Part shown: positions 1 through 12,494 of the stretch, piece by piece
Position numbering within the stretch: position 1 is the stretch's first letter
Layout: the number at the start of each line of letters is the position of its first letter
Origin: Bradysia coprophila
Lineage: Eukaryota; Arthropoda; Insecta; Diptera; Sciaridae
Length of the DNA: 64,000 nucleotides
Direction of reading: 5' to 3'
Assembly (NCBI RefSeq): GCF_014529535.1
Contig: NW_023503302.1
Location: forward strand, 2,722,706-2,786,705
The notes under the pieces: generated by a model
The model's database searches: none
What the model was told of the DNA's origin: nothing
The model's input: only the letters and a program-made list of their open reading frames with translations
Position numbers and translations under genes: made by a program

Positions 1-1
1 T

Positions 2-3000
2 AGTGAAATCGTCCCACCGTTCCCCAACGAAAATGGCAATGATAAAGTGCAGATGAAAAAGCAATTGGGATTACTGGAAGGTGTTTCGATCATATTGGGA
101 ATTATACTCGGATCAGGTAACATTTTATTAAAAAAAAAAAAATTAAACCTGAACAGTGCATGGAAATTAAAGAAGTCGACTGAAGAAGTCTTCCGTGTTG
201 CCAAAACACCATACCTCATTGTTTATGTGCCTTAGACAGCTTTCGAAAGCTCTTTCGGATTCCATTAGAAAAGTGGAATATTTCTGTATAATACGAAAGA
301 ACTTAAAGCTCTCCGAACCGACTTAAAAGCAAAGATACAAATGTGTTATGATGTTTTGGCTTAACACCACATTTAATTCTGTTGTTTGGAAAATAGAATT
401 TTACCGCTGGCATTGTATGCGCTTGCGTCTCGAAACCGGGCTTATTTCATATAATGAATTGTGAATTCCAGGAATCTTTATATCACCCAAGGGCGTAATA
501 AAAGAAGTGAATTCAGTTGGTGCATCATTGCTAATATGGATAACATGTGGCTTACTATCGATGATCGGTGCATTATGTTGTATGTTATGCATTTTGTTTA
601 TTTTACTCAGCATCATTTTCACATTTTTACCTCGGTTTATTGCAGATGCAGAATTGGGAACGTCTATTCTGACGTCAGGTTTGTTTCATTTTGAGTTGCT
701 TAACCGAAATGTAATTACTGATAATCAACGTCAATGTTCCAGGTGGTGATTATGCCTACATTCTCGAAGCATTCGGTTCGTTACCGGCTTTTTTATATCT
801 GTGGGATGCCATGTTCATTTTTGTGTAATACAATTTGCATTCATTTTGGCGATATGAAATGAACCGAACGATAATTTTTTTTCCAGTCCTACAACAAACG
901 CCATCATGGGTCTGACGGTAGCAAATTATATTCTGCAACCATTCTTTCCCGGTGACTGTGGGGTACCGACATTGGCCGCACAGCTCATGGCAGCTGCGTT
1001 AATATGTATGCAAACGCATCCGAACATTTGGTATACTGAGACTGATTTCACTAATTTTCGTTCAGGTTTCCTTACATTTGTCAATTGCTACGATGTGAAA
1101 TCAACCACCAAAATGCAGAATGTATTCATGTTCACCAAAATCGGCGCTCTGGTGTTGGTGATAATATTGGGAGTGTATTGGATGGCTATTGGTATGTAAC
1201 GCTGCATATACAAAACTGATGCAATAACGACTAACGATTTGGTATGTTTTTTGGCCAGGCAACACAAGCAATTTTAACGAACCATTTGCTGATACTGAAA
1301 CCGATCCCGGCAAAATTTCCATCGCATTTTATTCTGGAATATTTTCGTATGCCGGATGGTGAGTTGTTTACGATGGAATTTTTTTTGGGGAAAATATTTT
1401 TGTATTTCTGGTCGTCCGTTATCGAGACGGCGACAACAGAAATAAGTGATGAGTTCAGACTGATTCGGTCTCACAGTTATATCAAAAAGTTGAAATAGTT
1501 TGATCAAGGGAAGTGACATACTCAATGTTTCTATTGGATTGACATCCTTGTCGTCGGTAAAGGGTTAAAGTGAAAAACGAAAAATTGCTGTCTGATAACA
1601 GTTCACCGCATCGATTTATGATCATGATTTTCGCATCATCAATTTTCGACACAACGACAATCAAAACACGTTCTCGCCAATTAAAATTGAGCAAATTCCG
1701 AACGCTATGCACACAGAATATCGAAGCGATGCAATTAACTTTACTAAATTAGTCGAGACGTTGAAACACTTCATGTGCAACAAATTATATGCAATTGATC
1801 TCACAAATTTTATTGCTGCTTTGGGACAACGAACAAAACCTGTTGATCTGAAAAAGGTCATCATTAAAACCGTGAATTTTAGCGCAATAATATGTTTACC
1901 AGTTGAACACATTTCATCCATTGCACATTTTACATAATTGAATCGGAAGCAAAATGACTTACGAAAATGAATGCAGAATCGATTATCTTGTACTCGAATG
2001 CATCGTTGCTCATTGTTATGGGACTCATTATAAGTATAGCAAAACATTGTAATCTCTGCAATTTTCGTTGACCAGAGCTGATAGCGGCAAGAACAACCGT
2101 GACACCATAAATTGTCTTGAACTCGAGCTCTATTTTTCTGATGAATCGCTTTATGAAATAAATTGACGTGTTATCTGCACTCATTATTTTTGTACCCGTA
2201 CGAACGTCAGTTCGTTTAACTCACATATTTCGAGCGAAAATAATTCCGTTAAGAGTGACGTTAGATGTTAACGTAGGTTCGAAGATTAGAATATGTCAAC
2301 AGTCAATGATGAAACTCTAACTATGGTCTTCAAGGATTTGTTTTTTAAAGCGATTTATTGACGACTCATTATACGGGTGGAAAGCAGTCGATGTGAGGTG
2401 GATGTAACTAACTAGGGAAAACTATGAATCTTTCAGAAAGTGTCTGGTCAGTATATAATATGGGTGGATAACAAGCAAAGTCTACAAGTAGAAGTAACAG
2501 TACAGAAATTGATAATTTTAATTATAGAATGAGAGGAAAGCGTTTCAAATTGAAAGATTCTATCTTTGAGTATTCGATGTAGAAAGTGGCTCTTCTGTTT
2601 TTCAGAAACCGTGCTAATGATGGGGTTGTCTGTAGTGTCTAAGTGATAGTAGTATAGTATTAGATCCTGTTATCAAGCAATGAATTTACCAGCATTTACC
2701 CAAAAACAGTAGATTCAGTAAGTCAATTTCCTAATTGTCGACCTTTATTCGCACTAGATATCAATTACATCAAATTTTTGTCAGGTTTTCTATAGATATA
2801 AAGATACATTTGAAGATTTGAGCTACGAGACTCTGCTTGTAGAAATGTCGAAATCTAGATCAAAGTTTCCAGCCTTCTTCTAACATCAGGGAAATTTCCC
2901 GTTTTTTTTATGAAGTAAATTATGCGCCCTCTATCTAACGATAGTAGATCCTCGTCACTGAGTTCATAATACCTGAAAAACATAATCCTGTACATCAGTC

Positions 3001-4446
3001 TCGCGTAACCTTTTGAAGGAGTTGCAAAAGATTGGACAATTTTGCTTCTACGATTTCTACTGATCTACTGATTTCCTGAAGTAGAGGCGGGTGGCTCGAG
3101 TACTGAACTGCAAGAACTCGAGTACTGAACTGCAAGAACTCGAGTACTGAACTGCAAGAACTCGAGTACTGAACTGCAAGAACTCGAGTACTGAACTGCA
3201 AGAACTCGAGTACTGAACTGCAAGAACAGATAGAATCGATAGAGCGATATAAGTATGATGTGGAGGTGAATGACCCCTGATTCTTTTTCATTAACACTGA
3301 AGAGTCTGAAGAGTGATCGTTCATCAATTGCGAAAAGACTGCATATGTTGTTCAAAGTATCCCCTATCCGTTTAACAGCGCTCTCTTTACAACCGGAGCA
3401 CATTAAGTGAGCTTTCTTCGATTGACAATGTCAGATATTGTTACGACTCAAAATAATAAAAAAATATATTTTCTGTTCATAGGAACTACCTCAACTTTAT
3501 GACTGAAGAACTGCGTGATCCATATAAAAATCTACCTCGAGCAATTTATATATCATTACCGCTGGTTACAGTTATTTACGTATTCGCAAACATGGCATAT
3601 TGTGCCGTACTGAATTCACAACAGATGATTGCGTCTGATGCCATTGCTGTGGTAAATTTTCTCTATTGCTTTGCGTCATATTCCATTTCTCACACACATT
3701 TTTGCTTTAAATTCCAGACATTCGGCAACGAAGTACTCAGTTACGGTCAATGGATTATTCCAGTCTTGGTGGCCATATCGGCATTCGGTGGCTTATCCGT
3801 GCACATTATGACTTCATCCCGAATGTGCTTTGTCGGTGCTCGTAACGGTCACATGCCAACAATTTTGTCGCACATCAACATCGATAAATATACTCCAACG
3901 CCATCGTTGGTCTTCCTTTGCATTTTGTCGCTGATTATGGTTTGCATACCAGACGTGTATGTGCTAATTACGTACAGTAGCATAGTGGAATCATTTTTCA
4001 TAATGGTATCGGTATCCGGGGTGCTGTACTTTAGATGGAAAAGACCGGATATGATCCGGCCCATAAAAGTACGAAATTTTGATTCGAAATTCACTTTCAA
4101 CTGAATGTGGTTCACCGACTTATAAATTATTGACTTTTCAGTTACCGTTGATCGTTCCAATCGTTTTTATCGTAATTTGCGCGTTTCTCATCGTTGTACC
4201 GTGCTACGTGGCACCATATGAAGTTGGAATGGGTGTGCTGATAACTGTTCTTGGAATACCCGTTTATCTAGTCGGAGTGGTGTGGCGCAATAAACCCGAG
4301 TGGTTAAACTCAGCCATACGTAAGTGCTTTGGTCGTAGTTTTCTTTGTAGATTTTCCGATTTTCTTACATTTAATCTTTGTACACAGGGTCCGTTACGTT
4401 CTCATGCCAAAGACTTTTTATGTCGGCCAAAGAGGAGCAAGACTAA
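2..4446 (+). CDS. SLC7-family amino acid transporter light chain (LAT / y+LAT type), 5' partial
   Basis: Eleven exons join in phase: 2-116, 472-579, 646-678, 743-824, 887-1005, 1066-1191, 1259-1358, 3483-3651, 3718-4068, 4142-4319, 4388-4446. They give 479 codons plus stop. The reading frame is open to the window edge, so the start codon lies upstream or just outside. Family landmarks are visible in order: KKQLGLLEG and [10 protein letters not shown] (first membrane segment, substrate backbone contact), [43 protein letters not shown], and [15 protein letters not shown]. The cysteine in FFPGDCGVP sits where light chains form the disulfide to the SLC3 heavy chain. The protein would be a 12-helix plasma-membrane exchanger for neutral and/or basic amino acids, as known for the family. 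The substrate class (L, y+L or xCT type) cannot be set from sequence alone. The 2.1-kb seventh intron carries a minisatellite. Confidence 0.93.
3095..3226. repeat. 22-bp minisatellite, six identical copies
   Basis: Six exact head-to-tail copies of a 22-bp unit beginning CTCGAGTACTGAAC lie in the large intron of the SLC7 gene. No mismatch is seen between copies. Because 22 is not a multiple of three, the long antisense reading frames over it change frame at each copy and are not taken as genes. Confidence 0.95.
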
Positions 4447-7200
4447 TTTGGACTCGCTTCGTATCTCTGTTTTCATTAATGAGTTTTTTTTACTTAATTT
4501 TATTATTTATACTTAAAATGATTGTATTTTTGCTACTCATTAGCTAAGTAGTTGGATAAGTTGTGGAATTATGAATCTCCGTTTTTTGCAACAGTTCTGT
4601 CTGACTATATGTTCGACTAGTTTTTTTAAAAATTCGTTTTGCGACGATCGGTAAAAAAACAAACAAATTTCTCAACTTTTAGCAAGGATTTTATTGTGTT
4701 ACCATCATTCGAATAACATTTTATGTCTAAGTTAATCTTTAAGTTTTGAACTAGCGAAGAAATTATTATTTTTAATTAGGTTTAAGGCACACGTCTAACG
4801 TTATCAGATAATATGCTTACCCATCCCGAAAGATATTTTAAGAACTCAGTATTTAAGTAGGTTTAATTCGTTTTTAAAACCAATCTCAATGCATTGTTTC
4901 ATGTTATTATGATGAATGTTGAGTTCATCCTGTCGGTTCTCCTTCATTTTTTTTCTTCATTTTAAAAATCTAATGTCTGCGTACAATTTCATGCTAAAAA
5001 TAGTTTTTTATCAATACGAATAAGATACTTATTCTAATGGCTACCTTTTTCTTCCAAGGCTCAGTCAGGGTCTATTTTTGGATAAACATTTTCCCAAATT
5101 TTCTTGACTCTTCCCATATTTTCCTAGATTTCCAAATTTTTCCCCAATTTCTACAAAAAATTATTTTGGGAAAATGTAGAAAAATTCGGAAAAATTTGGG
5201 AAATTTTTGGAAAATATTTTAAAATGTTTTCCCGAAAATCGTTCCTGGGCGGAAGTACTGCCCACTATAATCTCACAATTCAGTTGATTTTTGGATATCT
5301 TTCTGATTCTGAGTGAAAAAAAGGCAAGTGAGGGGACAACCTTCACTTATCCGTACCCTCTAATTACTTAAAACTTGACAAGGAAAAGGAATATTCTCAC
5401 TTTACGTTACATATTTTTGCATAGAAATTACTCGTCACTTTTGTCCGTATTCGTTTGCAATCGCAGTTGACCATTTTTTTCGCTCTGTGATTCCTCTTTG
5501 AATTTTAAATGTCTTCACATTTTACAAACGGCAAACCCCTGACTGATGGTTTTAATCACTAAGTCTATTGTACAGCGTCTGGTACGAAGAATATTTACCT
5601 CCTCAGTTTTTACATTAAGTTCTATATGAGATCAAGCTAGCCAGATCGCTTATGTCGTCGATTCCATAAAGAAGATCAATTATGACTGGAATTTAATATT
5701 CAAAGAAGAAATCAAGAAGATTTCCTTAGTATATCATGAAGAAGAGTAACGATTTTCAAATATTCATTGACAAAACCCCCATTTATGACATTGTATCAGA
5801 CCTTCGATTGTTTGCTATTTAAGAGCACAATTTGTCGCAAGGTCGCAAGGGTCACCATCAAATTTTCAAAAATATTTCTATACCAATTCACTTTTAGAGT
5901 GCGTACTCCATGAATGGTCCCTTATGAGCAGATGTACTGTTCCTTTTGTCATTTTGTCTTAAATATATATAGGGTAAGCGTACCAATCCTCGGGTAAGAA
6001 TGAGGCCTCGGACACCCATTGTCCTTTCATTTATAACCTTCATTTAATAATAAGAAAACAATAGGTGTGCGACGTCTAAGTTTCATCATCGTTTTACATA
6101 AAAGTTGGGGCAACCTCAGATCTGTGCATTTCCGCCGTAACGATAGATCTGTTAGTGACATTTTTGTGAAAGATCTTTTATTTCTCTTAGGTTTTTCTCG
6201 CTGTTACTGTTACATGTAATTATACCCATCGCTTATGAAATTATTCGCTTTAAAATAAGTTAGTCTCAGTAAATCAAAATTTAAAAAAATAGTCGTCGTT
6301 CTAACTGGTCTTCTACAAGATTATCGCGATAGAATCATCAAATCTATTACTTCATTTGTCTAAAGCAACGGATTTAAAATATTTCATTAGTTTAAACATA
6401 TCTAAGAGAACATATGCCAGAACTCGTCGTTTAATTTTGTCATCCTTTCGGGTAACAGATGTAACTGTTTAAAAAAAAGGTTTTGTGACTGAATCACCAA
6501 CGCAAAAGCTCATTTAAATTCCTAAAATTCATACTACGAAGCATGTAAGGCTGTTCAAATTCTATAGAATAAAAAAGAATTTTAAGGGCAATAAATTTGA
6601 CTTTCATATCAAGTTGATTCCAGATCAAGAGCCTCACCGAGTCCTATTTACAGAAATTAATTAACTTCCTAAATTATAAATCAACCCATTTACAGTAATT
6701 TATTATGGATCATATGTTTGGAAGTTGGAAATAAAAATGGGTGCGCATGTTCTTTGCTCTTGGTCCTTAAAAGAGTAGTCTTTCCCACCACCCCAAAAAA
6801 AAAAATTATGAACTGCAGCTCTCTAGATTTATGAAGTAGAATATCGCTAGCAATAAATATGATTTTTGTTTGTGTTCGTTTTATTTTTGTGTCGTGTTTT
6901 ATTTTTGGACCAATAAGCCATTAAGCTAAATAATTATTTAAATAATTAAGGACTCCACGCAACTAATTATGATTTGGTGTCTAACACTGGAAATTTTTAA
7001 AAGACAGAATTTTATTGATAAATTATTGATTTGCTTTGAAAATTACAAGTGAACTGTATTTGATGTAAATAAAATAAAAGCAACGCAAAATGCCGAGTGT
7101 TTCATTTAATTTTGACCTTTAACTAACCTTACACAACGACTAACATCTCACCGGTATATCAATCGAATCCCTTACTGTGCGTTTTCTACAGATTGATACG
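4447..7200. other. Gene-free stretch downstream of the SLC7 gene
   Basis: AT-rich sequence following the transporter stop codon. It should include that gene's 3' UTR, but no polyadenylation site was assigned. No convincing coding exon was seen on either strand. At 5076-5235 there is a self-complementary AT-rich block listed separately. The rest appears unique. Confidence 0.6.
5076..5235. repeat. AT-rich dispersed repeat with TTTCCC / GGGAAA arms
   Basis: The left half repeats TTTCCCAAATTTTC-like words and the right half repeats the complementary GGGAAAATTT-like words, so the block can fold back loosely. Similar words in the same order recur at about 15725-15790, 30140-30240 and 51720-51755, which suggests a diverged dispersed family. 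Low complexity makes exact ends uncertain. Confidence 0.5.
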
Positions 7201-7212
7201 AAGTCTTTCATT

Positions 7213-7655
7213 TCATTCGTTTGGATTAACTTGTAATATTGTGATTGTTGCCGTAATCATGATTGTGATTGAGTCACCACTAGACATGTGCGTCAAACAA
7301 AACAGAATAGCTGAGTGAAGTAGGTTTGTCGGTGTTGAGGAATTTCGCGCCGCATCATTCACAATAACCCACAAAGTGACATTTTCCTTATAGATCATTT
7401 TCATGACCTTGTAAACGTCAGACACGATCCCAGCTGTCAGACATGTCGAAAAATAACGAATGAATTGAACGAACTATTTTCATGTAAAAACTAGTAAATT
7501 TAACGCAGTCAACGTCAATTAATTGAGGTTAAGGAGTACTGGACGAAACATTTAGTGGGGTTACGTTGACGAGTACCGTATAATGAAAATGATCTATACA
7601 AAATGTGTCATTTTGTCAATTATTGTGAATGACGCGTCGCGAAATTCCTAACAGC
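7213..7655. pseudogene. Inverted pair of related coding-like fragments
   Basis: A minus-strand open frame (7425-7213) reads KVMKMIYKENVTLWVIVNDA and continues ARNSS. On the plus strand at about 7568-7651 a related open frame reads RIMKMIYTKCVILSIIVNDA and continues SRNS, then stop. The two segments are diverged inverted duplicates, and the conservation is clearest at the protein level. The hydrophobic pattern before a polar NDA motif could come from a chemoreceptor-like membrane protein, but this is only a guess and the family is not recognised. Both pieces lack flanking exons that I could identify. Confidence 0.35.
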
Positions 7656-8022
7656 CGGTTTGGCTACAGCGCAACATTTTTCGGTTAATTCTATGGAGAA
7701 TGACTACACACTACACGCGTTGCCAAAATATTTATCAAGTCCACAATGGTGTCATTCTAAAGTTAATGAATCTGGCAACACAAAAAATAGTTTAAAGGCG
7801 ATCAGATCACTTGAGTGTAACCGGTCGGTGAAAAACCTTTGAAGTGAGAAGTTTTCGAGCTAGTCAAACCTTTAAAAAAAAATGAGAGATTTTTTTGAAA
7901 GTGGACCAGGCTCCGTTGGAGCTTTTTTTAGTGACTCTTTGTTTACATGCCCAGATAGCCCTTCGTCCAATAGTCTAAAACCGCAGTCGTTTAATTTGAA
8001 TATTCTTAAATTGGCTGGGTAA

Positions 8023-9008
8023 TAGGGGGGTCCAAAAAATAAAAGTGTCGAGGAAGTTGGCGGACCCCGGGGAAAATAAACCTTTATAGCCTCCTGATAA
8101 AAAGTGTATATGGGGCCGATGCGATCCGAGTTGGTTTATGGGTAGCTCAACGACGAAATGTGTGAAAAAACACCGAAATTTTCCATAAATTTTTTCCATT
8201 ACTTTCTATGCGAAATTTTTTTTAACGACAATATCAAACTTTTTTGGTCCAGACAACTTAGATTAGATGCAAAAGCAACAAAAATGCATTGTTTTCATTT
8301 TTTGGAATTTTTATACCTTCTGGGCACACTTAACAATATTGATATAGACAAAAATCGACAGTTAATTTCCAAGTAATACAAAGTCAGGCGAAGTCACTCT
8401 TTAAATTAAGTGTTAGGTGTCGTTGTAAAGGTGGCTTTACAGTGGCTTTCTAACGAGCCCACACACAATAAGTTTCAAGTTGGTGTCTTGACGTAACAGT
8501 CATTTGAAAATTTCCTGAGTTCACGACCCTGACATTTTTGCACCAAAATCGATTTCTATATAGCTTAAAAAAATTGTTTTCGAAAAAATTTCTTTTTGCA
8601 ATGAAAGCTTATGCCATAAGCTCTCGTTAGATATGAATATATCCGATGCACATCCCATAAATGTTTTGGAAGAACCCAAAGACTGGGTGAACAGATTGGG
8701 AAACATTGACTGACTTGGGAGATGCGAATGCACTTACAAATCATTAAATCGTTCTCGATTATTCTGAAGTGAAATAATCCAACTCACCTTGAGAAGTGAC
8801 CTCAGCATCTGTTAGTTACGTTCAATTTTTCTTTAACCCTCATTTTCGTGGTTTTTCACATATTTCGTCCTTGAGCTACCCATAAACCAACTCGGATCGC
8901 ATCGGCCCCATATACATTTTTATCAGTGGGTCAAATAGGTTCGTTTTCCCCGGGGTCCGCCAACTTTCTCGAAACTTTTATTTTCCCATACGATTATGGA
9001 CCCCCCTA
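8023..9008. mobile_element. Non-autonomous hAT-type element (986 bp) with about 150-bp terminal inverted repeats
   Basis: The left arm (8023-about 8180) and right arm (about 8855-9008) are reverse complements with scattered mismatches. They share the outer end TAGGGGGGTCC and blocks such as GGCCGATGCGATCCGAGTTG. The flanks read CTGGGTAA (8015-8022) and CTGGGGAA (9009-9016), a 7-of-8 direct repeat consistent with an 8-bp target duplication of the hAT superfamily. The 680-bp interior has no transposase-like frame. Divergence of the arms suggests an old insertion. Confidence 0.8.
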
Positions 9009-9468
9009 CTGGGGAACTTCCAACAAAAGTCGAAAAAAAGGTGTTTTTTGTCCGTGATTTACTGCCACACATTTTGTTGACACTTTAGAGGCATTTCATT
9101 TTTAAAAAAAACAAGCATTTTTATGTTTTTACTGTTCCTTTTCAAATGAAAATATTTCATGTGATTAAATGCATCCAGGAGTGGTAAATGTTCATTGTTC
9201 ATGTCCAGTGTGCATTATCGTAAACAATTCTACATACTCCACCAAATTTCTCACAGTGAAACATTAATTAATCGAACTTATGTTGTCTGTACGTAATCAG
9301 CAAAGGGAACATAGCAAAGAGTTTTTTTTTTGTTACAAAAAATTATTTAATTCTCTTACAATCTGGTCCCATCGACAATTGTAATATTTGGTTTTGAGTT
9401 TTTTTAGAGTTACAGATTTTTATTTACAGAAAATTCCCAGAGTATAATGAAAGAAACAAATATCACGC

Positions 9469-11207
9469 TCAGTAGAGCCAATCCCACTTTGAGTAATGAA
9501 TTTCGTTGTTCACTAGCGAAAGTTTTGTGTTTTTCTGATTGACCTTACGGACGAATACTCGTCGATTACCAATTGGTTGCAGTGATCGATAATTATCCAC
9601 CAGCACTGAGCCCTCGATTCCATTCGATAACTGACGGAATGCTGATATTTGTGCAATGGATAACGGTAATGTGTCTGGAAACAGTACCCATCTAACTGCT
9701 TCGGAACATGGTGGCGTTGTTAATGAACCTGGAAAGGTTGGACATGTATAAGTAAATTGTCAGTCAAGCCGTGTCGACTCCTCCTTTTTTTATTGTTAAA
9801 TTTCTGACGATGAGTTTCTACAAGTCTACTATGAGTGTGAACTGGTAAGTCAAATGTTTCAGGTAATTATTTTGTTACAAATATTGCAAGACCAACGTTT
9901 AGTAGCTAGTCCGATCACTTTGTCAAGCGACCGTTGTTAGTTTGTAAGTGTACTGGATAACGAGTAGTGACTAGTGACCCAGCGCTTTCTTAGCAATAAG
10001 AATTGTGAGTGTAAGAGGGAAAACCAAGTGGCAACTCCACTGTCAGTGTTTTCACGTTCGAACTCTCTGGGAATGTCCACAGGGGCCAGCTCGGATGTTG
10101 CAAGGTCAAGGTCTACTAAACTAGAGAGAGCCATGCCATGGTTTGGGGCAAATAAAAAACAGTTGCTGTACACTCCCTTAATACCAGACTTTCCAACTGA
10201 AGGTTGGCACACTTTATGAGTTTAAGTCAGAAAATATAGCAAAGATGCATGCCATGCACGGCTACGTCACAATTCACAGCATTGTATTTTTTGGGGTCAT
10301 TAAATGTATTGATGAAACAACTTCCTACCTCTGTACATGTAGAATCGATCTGTGTCAATATTTCCGAGCAACGATGACAGCGAAAATGTCGAATTGAGCA
10401 AAACGGTTTTGTTGTATTCTTCGATGTACGATATGTTCCTCACAATATTCGTCAGTACATCACTTTCGTGTTCGCTGATCTGATAGAAGAAACCGAGGAC
10501 ACATAAACCATCCTCATGTTTCAGAGCTTCGGGCACTGTTGCATAACGCCGGTTTCGATGAATAATATGCATTTCCATTGGATATCTGATGTCGTTCACT
10601 AAATGCTCCGAGCCTCGATTGTTTTTATCACCCCAATGGAAGTGCAGTCCTTCGATTTCATATTCGTCGTGCAATTTTCCACCAAATATGTACGGAAGCC
10701 GTTCGTTCTTTTTCAATGCATCTTTCGGCACGGACATGGATACTATACGGATGGGAAAGATATTGCGTTTAAGGTCGGCTAGATATAAAATGGTAAACAA
10801 AATTTGTAGAAAATTATTTACCCGAATGACCGTTGTTGTGGATAAGCAATGGGCCAGGGAGTAAATTATGATAGCCGACCATCTCAATAGCTGGCATTGT
10901 TAATGGGATTGTCTGAAATGTTGGGAAGAATTTTTTAAATAAAATTTTATCGAGTTTTATATTCGGTTTTGGTCGGGTTTTACATGTAGATTGAACCAGT
11001 GACCATATCCGTTTTTTTCGTAAAAAATAATTTAAATAAAGTCAAGAATCATATAAATCACAGCCTTATAAGCAGCTTATCAACTGACCTTTGACGAAAA
11101 TATCGCTATCGGTGACTGATATTTTCCTGCACATTGTTGATGGTGTCTGGCCCATCGTCTTTGTTCTGCTCGTGAATAGCCAAATCTACATTCATTCTCC
11201 ACGTAAA
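9469..11207 (-). CDS. Alpha carbonic anhydrase, secreted or membrane-anchored type, 5' incomplete
   Basis: Exons on the minus strand are about 11207-11089 (start uncertain; 11185 is also possible), 10912-10822, 10742-10329 and 9728-9469, joined in phase. The enzyme interconverts CO2 and bicarbonate. Visible landmarks are CAGKYQSPIAI near the N-terminus, HNNGHS (proton-shuttle His), LHFHWG and EMHIIH (the three zinc-ligand histidines), GSEHLVN (buried Glu), and SLTTPPCSEAVRW (the Thr gate). All catalytic residues are therefore present and the enzyme should be active. The first exon, with the expected signal peptide, was not found. The C-terminus in this frame ends KWDWLY, but an overlapping frame encodes a hydrophobic anchor-like tail (see findings). 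Introns are about 80 bp, 180 bp and 600 bp. Confidence 0.92.
9740..10300. other. Last intron of the carbonic anhydrase gene
   Basis: This 600-bp intron is less AT-rich than its surroundings between about 9900 and 10220. An 81-codon plus-strand open frame (9974-10219) and an antisense frame cross the same segment. Neither resembles a protein I know, and no splice context supports them. It may be a fragment of a mobile element. Confidence 0.4.
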
Positions 11208-11209
11208 CT

Positions 11210-12490
11210 AAACGAATTAACAGAAGATGAAATATTTTTTAATCAGAAACTAATTTATTCTCCTAAATTTATCGGTTTAGATTTTAGTGTTTTTTTGTCG
11301 TCTACAAAATTTATTTACTTAATTTACATAAATTGTAATCGAATAGGTATCGTCCTCTAATGGCATTTTTATTTAAAAATATAAAAAAATGAAAAAAATG
11401 CGACATTAATAATGACAGTGATAAATCAAATGTTTTTCTATATTTTCTGTTTATGATGTGATTTTTTGACCATAAAAGTATCATAATCTGAACGTAAATT
11501 ACATAACCGACGGTTGTGTGGGTTGGTAACACAACGGTCAGTCTCAATAACGGCTTTTTTTTTGCAAAAGCTCGAATTCCGTGAGTTCGAATTTATATTA
11601 TCCTTTTTATTGACTCCTGGAAAATAGGATTCAGCTCATGAAAAACCTTAATTTCGTGTATGTTGACTATAGATGTAGAATCGATTTTACAACAAAGTGA
11701 TACGAAGTTTCAGTTGAGCTGACTATTTTTTCACCCACAAAATTTTAACATCACCCTCGAGAACAATATTCCTTTTTTCCCTCTAGATTAACAAATACTT
11801 ATTGGTTAACTGTACTTGTATGTACACTACTATTGTCTTAATCACCCTTAATAAAATTCGTACAGAATGAGATCGCCAGTAACATATTTCCTTCAAAAAA
11901 AATTAGTTTTTAAGAATGGAATTGATGTAGTTGAAAAAATTTTGTCCATGTCGAGGTCCATGTGTTATTGACAACAAAGACAAAATTAAGTTTTGAGCTC
12001 AGGATATTGCAGCCTTTTATTTATATTTTACTATATGTCTAAAACTAATGAAGTTAAAAGTTTTTTTTTATGTCGCAAAAAAGTCTATGAAACGATGTAC
12101 CAGATTCGGTAGTTATATTCTAGTGATATGCTTGCCGTCCGTGAATGGGTCGACGACGTTCAACAACCGAAAATCAAAATTTTTATTTTGAAAGATAATG
12201 TTTGAACAGTGAAAAATACTTAATGCAATAAAACAATCTGTCGATTACGTTCAGTAAATTTGATTTTAAAATCAACAATTTCATTTTGAGTAATTTTAAT
12301 TAAGCGTTCCATATAGTTATTACTTATCGTAAAAAAAAACATTTTAAAACATAAAAATGTCATCCATTTTGATGGAGGTTGTTTGATGGAGAACTCATAA
12401 AACAAAACAAAAATTGTGAAAATTTTGTCTAATGTAACTTCAATTAAAGGTACAGTGCTGTGACGGTCTAACGAATCTATAATATAAAGT
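11210..12490. other. Gene-free stretch upstream of the carbonic anhydrase exons
   Basis: AT-rich DNA that may hold the missing first exon of the carbonic anhydrase gene, but no signal-peptide exon could be supported. At 12128-12141 the words ATATGCTTGCCGTC match the edge of the dispersed repeat copy at 19300-19325, so remnants of that family probably start here. Confidence 0.5.
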
Positions 12491-12494
12491 TTAA

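Noticed and set aside
2995-3403. Two overlapping minus-strand frames of about 110 codons
   Set aside because: They are translations of the 22-bp minisatellite, whose unit is not a multiple of three. They have no domain and lie in an intron.
9974-10219. Open frame of 81 codons in the carbonic anhydrase intron
   Set aside because: No homology recognised, and an equally long antisense frame covers it. Noted only as a compositional island.
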